Assembly (NCBI GenBank): GCA_015655565.1
Contig: JAATEU010000459.1
Location: 1-8,484, forward strand
Direction: 5' to 3'
Source: Clostridiales bacterium
GTDB taxonomy: Bacteria; Bacillota; Clostridia; Lachnospirales; Lachnospiraceae
Length of the DNA stretch: 8,484 nucleotides
Position numbers and translations under genes: made by a program. How positions within the stretch are numbered: the stretch's first letter is position 1; each line of letters opens with the position of its first letter. Below the pieces are notes generated by a model that worked only from the letters and a program-made list of their open reading frames with translations, was not told the origin of the DNA and ran no database searches. This document shows, one piece after another, positions 5,988 through 8,484 of this stretch.

Positions 5988-6896
5988 TTATTCGTCATCC
6001 AGATGGGATTTCACTTCTTTCATTTCAAGCATTTCCAAAGCTCTTAATTCCTCATCAATCGCCAGCTTTTCTTTCCGTTTTTTCGGTTTAAATTTTAAAT
6101 CAGTTGTTTTATATTCCCTTACTTCCTTTTCATCGTTATCCAGGGTTACTATAACCTTAACTAACTGCTTTAATACCGTAACACTTTGAACTTCGCCTTT
6201 TAAACCGTCATTGGTTGTTACAAAGTCCCCCACATTAGGCAATGAACTATTCAGCTCCTCATAAGCCTCTTCTTCATTCTTAAGGCAGCACATTAAACGT
6301 CCGCATACACCGGATATCTTGGTTGGATTTAAGGAAAGATTCTGTTCCTTCGCCATTTTTATGGAAACCGGAGCAAACTCCGACAAATGGGTATGACAGC
6401 ATAACGGCCTTCCGCAGATACCAATACCGCCAACCACCTTAGTTTCATCCCTTACACCGATTTGGCGGAGTTCAATACGGGTTTTAAATACGGAGGCCAG
6501 ATCCTTAACTAATTCCCTGAAATCAATTCTGCCGTCCGCCGTAAAATAAAACAGCACCTTGTTATTGTCAAAGGTATATTCCGAATCAATTAATTTCATC
6601 TCTAACCCGTGTTTTTGGATTTTCTCCAGGCAGATGGTAAAGGCTTCTTTTTCTTTCACTTTATTTTTATGTTCTATTTCATCATCTTCAGGTGTTGCCG
6701 TGCGGATAACGGGCTTTAAGGGCTGTATGATCCTGCTTTCCTCCACATCCCTGGGACCAATTACAACACGGCCATATTCAACGCCTCTGGCTGTTTCTAC
6801 AATAACATTATCATCTTGCTTTATCTCATAGCCGGCAGGGTCAAAAAAATAAATCTTACCGGCACTTCTGAATCTTACACCGATTACATTAATCAT
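5988..6896 (-). CDS. ricT: PSP1-domain protein RicT (YaaT)
   Basis: A 302-residue member of the PSP1 / YaaT family. In B. subtilis RicT works with RicA and RicF (the Y-complex), binds Fe-S clusters, and promotes RNase Y-dependent mRNA maturation, sporulation phosphorelay activity, competence and biofilm formation. The PSP1 C-terminal domain is at about 60-150. The paired cysteine motifs CGRPLCC (161-167) and CGRLMCC (198-204) give the six cysteines typical of the family (C161, C166, C167, C198, C203, C204). The C-terminus (after about 270) is a charged K/E-rich tail. Its ATG overlaps the holB stop by 8 nt and is preceded by GGAG at seven nt, so translation is coupled to holB. It keeps its place between holB and the yabB homologue as in B. 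subtilis, but yabA does not follow it here. ricA and ricF are not in the window. Confidence 0.93.
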   Translation of the reverse strand: MINVIGVRFRSAGKIYFFDPAGYEIKQDDNVIVETARGVEYGRVVIGPRDVEESRIIQPLKPVIRTATPEDDEIEHKNKVKEKEAFTICLEKIQKHGLEMKLIDSEYTFDNNKVLFYFTADGRIDFRELVKDLASVFKTRIELRQIGVRDETKVVGGIGICGRPLCCHTHLSEFAPVSIKMAKEQNLSLNPTKISGVCGRLMCCLKNEEEAYEELNSSLPNVGDFVTTNDGLKGEVQSVTVLKQLVKVIVTLDNDEKEVREYKTTDLKFKPKKRKEKLAIDEELRALEMLEMKEVKSHLDDE

Positions 6897-7890
6897 TTCC
6901 GCTCTCCTTTATGGTAAATAACATTAATTCAATCGCTATATCAAAATTAACATTAGCATTTAATCGTATTTTCGCTTTTTCTATGGCTGCTATGATTTTC
7001 TCAATTCCTTCATAGCTTCTTAAACTTGCCTGTTTGGATATATCCAAATATTCAATTTTATATGTCAACAGATTTAAGTCATTCGTCACCTTATACATTA
7101 ATACATCCCGATACCAAAGTGTCATTAAATCCAAGTAATCATTTACCTGGCTTTTCTTCTCTGAAATCCTTTTTAATCCGTCAATAACCTCGTAAAGCTC
7201 CATCTCATCTATATATTTCAAAAGATGAAGCACCTCATTCTTTAATTCCCTAAATTCCTCGGAAGAAGCATATTTAATCGCTTTTCCTACATTTCCCTGG
7301 GCAAATACCGCACTTAATTCCGCCTGATAATCCGGCACCTTATATTCCGACATAAGAAATTCCTTTATGATTTCCTTATCCACCGCTTTTAACTTCAGAG
7401 TTACACACCGGGATAATATGGTGGGCAGAAGTGCACTTAAATTATTGGCAAGTAAAATTATAACCGCATAGGCCGGAGGTTCTTCTATTGTTTTTAACAG
7501 GGCATTCTGTGCCTGCTCCGTCAGCTTTTCCGCTTCATCAATAATATATATTTTGTAAGGGCTGCTGTATGGTTTTATCTGAATATCATTGTTTATCTGG
7601 ATTCTGACATCATCAACACCGATACTGGCCTTCTCATGGGTAATCCGTATAATATCCGGATGATTATCCGATGCTGCCTGGATACAGGATTTACATTTAC
7701 CGCAGGAATCCGCCCGGCTTTCCCCGGCTTCGCACTGCAGAGCTATTGCAAATGCATTGGCAAGCAGGTTCTTCCCTGCACTGTCTTCACCTGCAAAAAT
7801 ATAAGCATGGGACACCTTACCCGATCTGGTTGCTTCCATCAAATGCTGTATTATCTGTTCATGCCCAACAATATGTTTAAAATCTAACAT
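6889..7890 (-). CDS. holB: DNA polymerase III subunit delta prime
   Basis: A 333-residue clamp-loader subunit of the AAA+ family that helps load the sliding clamp during replication. Signatures: VGHEQIIQHL near the N-terminus, HAYIFAG (28-34), a P-loop-like GEDSAGKN (34-41), a four-cysteine zinc-binding set (C53, C63, C66, C69), DDVR (93-96), Walker-B-like YIIDEAEKL (115-123), NALLKTIEEPP (129-139) and the arginine-finger region ILSRC (158-162). The P-loop ends in Asn where an ATP-binding subunit has Thr or Ser, in keeping with delta prime being a poor or non-ATPase subunit. The C-terminal helical collar domain follows (about 200-333). Start supported by AGAGAGGTG eight nt upstream; 19 nt after yaaR, 8-nt overlap with ricT. 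DnaX is a remote alternative, excluded by length and operon context. Confidence 0.94.
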   Translation of the reverse strand: MLDFKHIVGHEQIIQHLMEATRSGKVSHAYIFAGEDSAGKNLLANAFAIALQCEAGESRADSCGKCKSCIQAASDNHPDIIRITHEKASIGVDDVRIQINNDIQIKPYSSPYKIYIIDEAEKLTEQAQNALLKTIEEPPAYAVIILLANNLSALLPTILSRCVTLKLKAVDKEIIKEFLMSEYKVPDYQAELSAVFAQGNVGKAIKYASSEEFRELKNEVLHLLKYIDEMELYEVIDGLKRISEKKSQVNDYLDLMTLWYRDVLMYKVTNDLNLLTYKIEYLDISKQASLRSYEGIEKIIAAIEKAKIRLNANVNFDIAIELMLFTIKESGND

Positions 7891-7909
7891 TCACAGCACC
7901 TCTCTTCCA

Positions 7910-8350
7910 CTACGCAATAAGATCTAATAGAATTCCTCTTATTTCATCTATTTTATTCAAAATTGCTATGTTATCTTTCTCCTCCTTTATTAATTCCAAG
8001 GCCAATTCATCTAAGTTCCTGTCAATGAGTTTAATCATGCCGTAAACACGGTGACGCCCCCTGCGGTCCAAAAAATTTTCCCTGCTGAATTTGTGGGAGC
8101 GGTTCACGATTTCATTCATGAAATTTTTTATTAACTGACGATACCGTTTCATATCCCTGACATCCATATGCCTGGACAAACGTTTCCCCTGCTGGATAAT
8201 ATCCTCCATCATCAGACTTATACGTGCCTGTAACTCTTGTTCCTCTATATTGCTGATTAGGGTAAATTTAAAGGACCCGTCCGCTTCCGGCAGGGGTGCT
8301 TTTTGTTCCACCTGGTTAATCGCCTGTGTCTGGTTTACCTTAATATTCAT
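7910..8350 (-). CDS. yaaR: YaaR family protein (DUF327)
   Basis: A small DUF327/YaaR protein, 146 residues from the ATG at 8350. It is soluble and largely helical, with the family's conserved basic core: [20 protein letters not shown], then [22 protein letters not shown], then [14 protein letters not shown]. The molecular function is unknown; it is widely conserved in Firmicutes directly upstream of holB, as here. A GTG at 8359 in the same frame would add three residues, but the GAGG upstream is only two nt from it and 11 nt from ATG 8350, so I prefer the ATG with moderate certainty. Probably first gene of the operon yaaR-holB-ricT-trmN6-rsmI. yaaQ (darA), its neighbour in B. subtilis, is not in the window. 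Confidence 0.88.
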   Translation of the reverse strand: MNIKVNQTQAINQVEQKAPLPEADGSFKFTLISNIEEQELQARISLMMEDIIQQGKRLSRHMDVRDMKRYRQLIKNFMNEIVNRSHKFSRENFLDRRGRHRVYGMIKLIDRNLDELALELIKEEKDNIAILNKIDEIRGILLDLIA

Positions 8351-8404
8351 AAGAATCACTGCCTCACTTTGTATACTCTAAATTCCAACCTGTATTAGGA
8401 ATAA

Positions 8405-8421
8405 CAGGAAACTTGTTCCTG
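8405..8421 (-). promoter_or_regulatory. Hairpin in the yaaR leader
   Basis: Perfect 6-bp inverted repeat CAGGAA (8405-8410) / TTCCTG (8416-8421) with a 5-nt loop, 55-71 nt upstream of the yaaR start. No T-run follows on the minus strand, so it is not a terminator. Confidence 0.4.
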
Positions 8422-8439
8422 ATCTTTGCTGCTCCAATC

Positions 8440-8465
8440 GGAAGCTGCAAGCAAGCTTGCATTCC
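8440..8465 (-). promoter_or_regulatory. Hairpin at the predicted 5' end of the yaaR operon transcript
   Basis: TGCAAGC (8446-8452) / GCTTGCA (8455-8461), extended by GGAA (8440-8443) / TTCC (8462-8465) across a 2-nt bulge. It would begin within a base or two of the transcription start predicted from the -10 box at 8472-8477, so it may act as a 5'-end stabilising stem-loop. The flanks (GAATGC and ATTGGAG on the minus strand) faintly recall the dispersed hairpin element. Confidence 0.45.
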
Positions 8466-8471
8466 TCATTC

Positions 8472-8480
8472 ATTATATCA
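8472..8480 (-). promoter_or_regulatory. Extended -10 promoter of the yaaR operon
   Basis: Minus strand TGATATAAT: a perfect TATAAT (8472-8477) with a TGn extension (8478-8480). The -35 box would lie beyond the right end of the window (near 8495-8500). The predicted start near 8465 gives a leader of about 115 nt before yaaR. Confidence 0.55.
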
Positions 8481-8484
8481 TGAA

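Noticed and set aside
34..8350. A defence, toxin-antitoxin or mobile-element system
   Set aside because: All confident genes are housekeeping, regulatory, sporulation or glycan-degrading; AbrB shares a fold with MazE antitoxins but has the full AbrB DNA-binding signature and no toxin gene beside it.

Overview
The window reads as a chromosomal core segment of a low-GC, endospore-forming Firmicute of class Clostridia, most likely Lachnospiraceae-like. Evidence: strong AGGAGG-type ribosome binding sites, AT-rich spacers, the spore maturation pair spmA-spmB, an AbrB-type transition regulator, and a gene order matching the Bacillus subtilis yaaR-holB-ricT-yabB-rsmI-abrB block. Taxonomy is inferred from gene content, not from a marker gene. 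No rRNA, tRNA, CRISPR array, phage, transposase or defence gene is visible.

Right half (about 8484 down to 4207, minus strand): a probable operon starts at an extended -10 promoter at the right edge, followed by a leader with two hairpins. It then carries yaaR (DUF327), holB (DNA polymerase III delta prime), ricT/yaaT (PSP1 domain), a tRNA1(Val) A37 N6-methyltransferase gene (yabB/trmN6) and rsmI (16S rRNA 2'-O-methyltransferase). holB and ricT overlap by 8 nt. yabA and yazA, which sit inside this block in B. subtilis, are absent. abrB lies on the plus strand convergent to rsmI, with a 12-bp stem terminator between them.

Middle (4139 to 2384): abrB has a good sigma-A-type promoter (TTGACT, 17 nt, TATTTT with TG extension). 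Divergent from it are spmA and spmB, two small membrane proteins needed for spore core dehydration. Left part (1892 to 48): a signal-peptide-free GH20 beta-N-acetylhexosaminidase resembling the GcnA type, separated from spmB by a 491-nt spacer.

The least explained signal is a small dispersed element. On the minus strand it reads roughly ATTTGAATGCGTGC-TGAA-GCACGCAAATGGGAG, i.e. a hairpin followed by a GGAG/ATG-containing tail. Two clear copies and one good degenerate copy lie around spmA/spmB, one expanded copy lies between ricT and trmN6, and weaker look-alikes lie upstream of the GH20 gene and in the yaaR leader. In two places it appears to supply translation signals of the next gene (the Shine-Dalgarno of spmB, the probable start codon of trmN6). 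I see no multi-gene novel system; this repeat family is the best lead.
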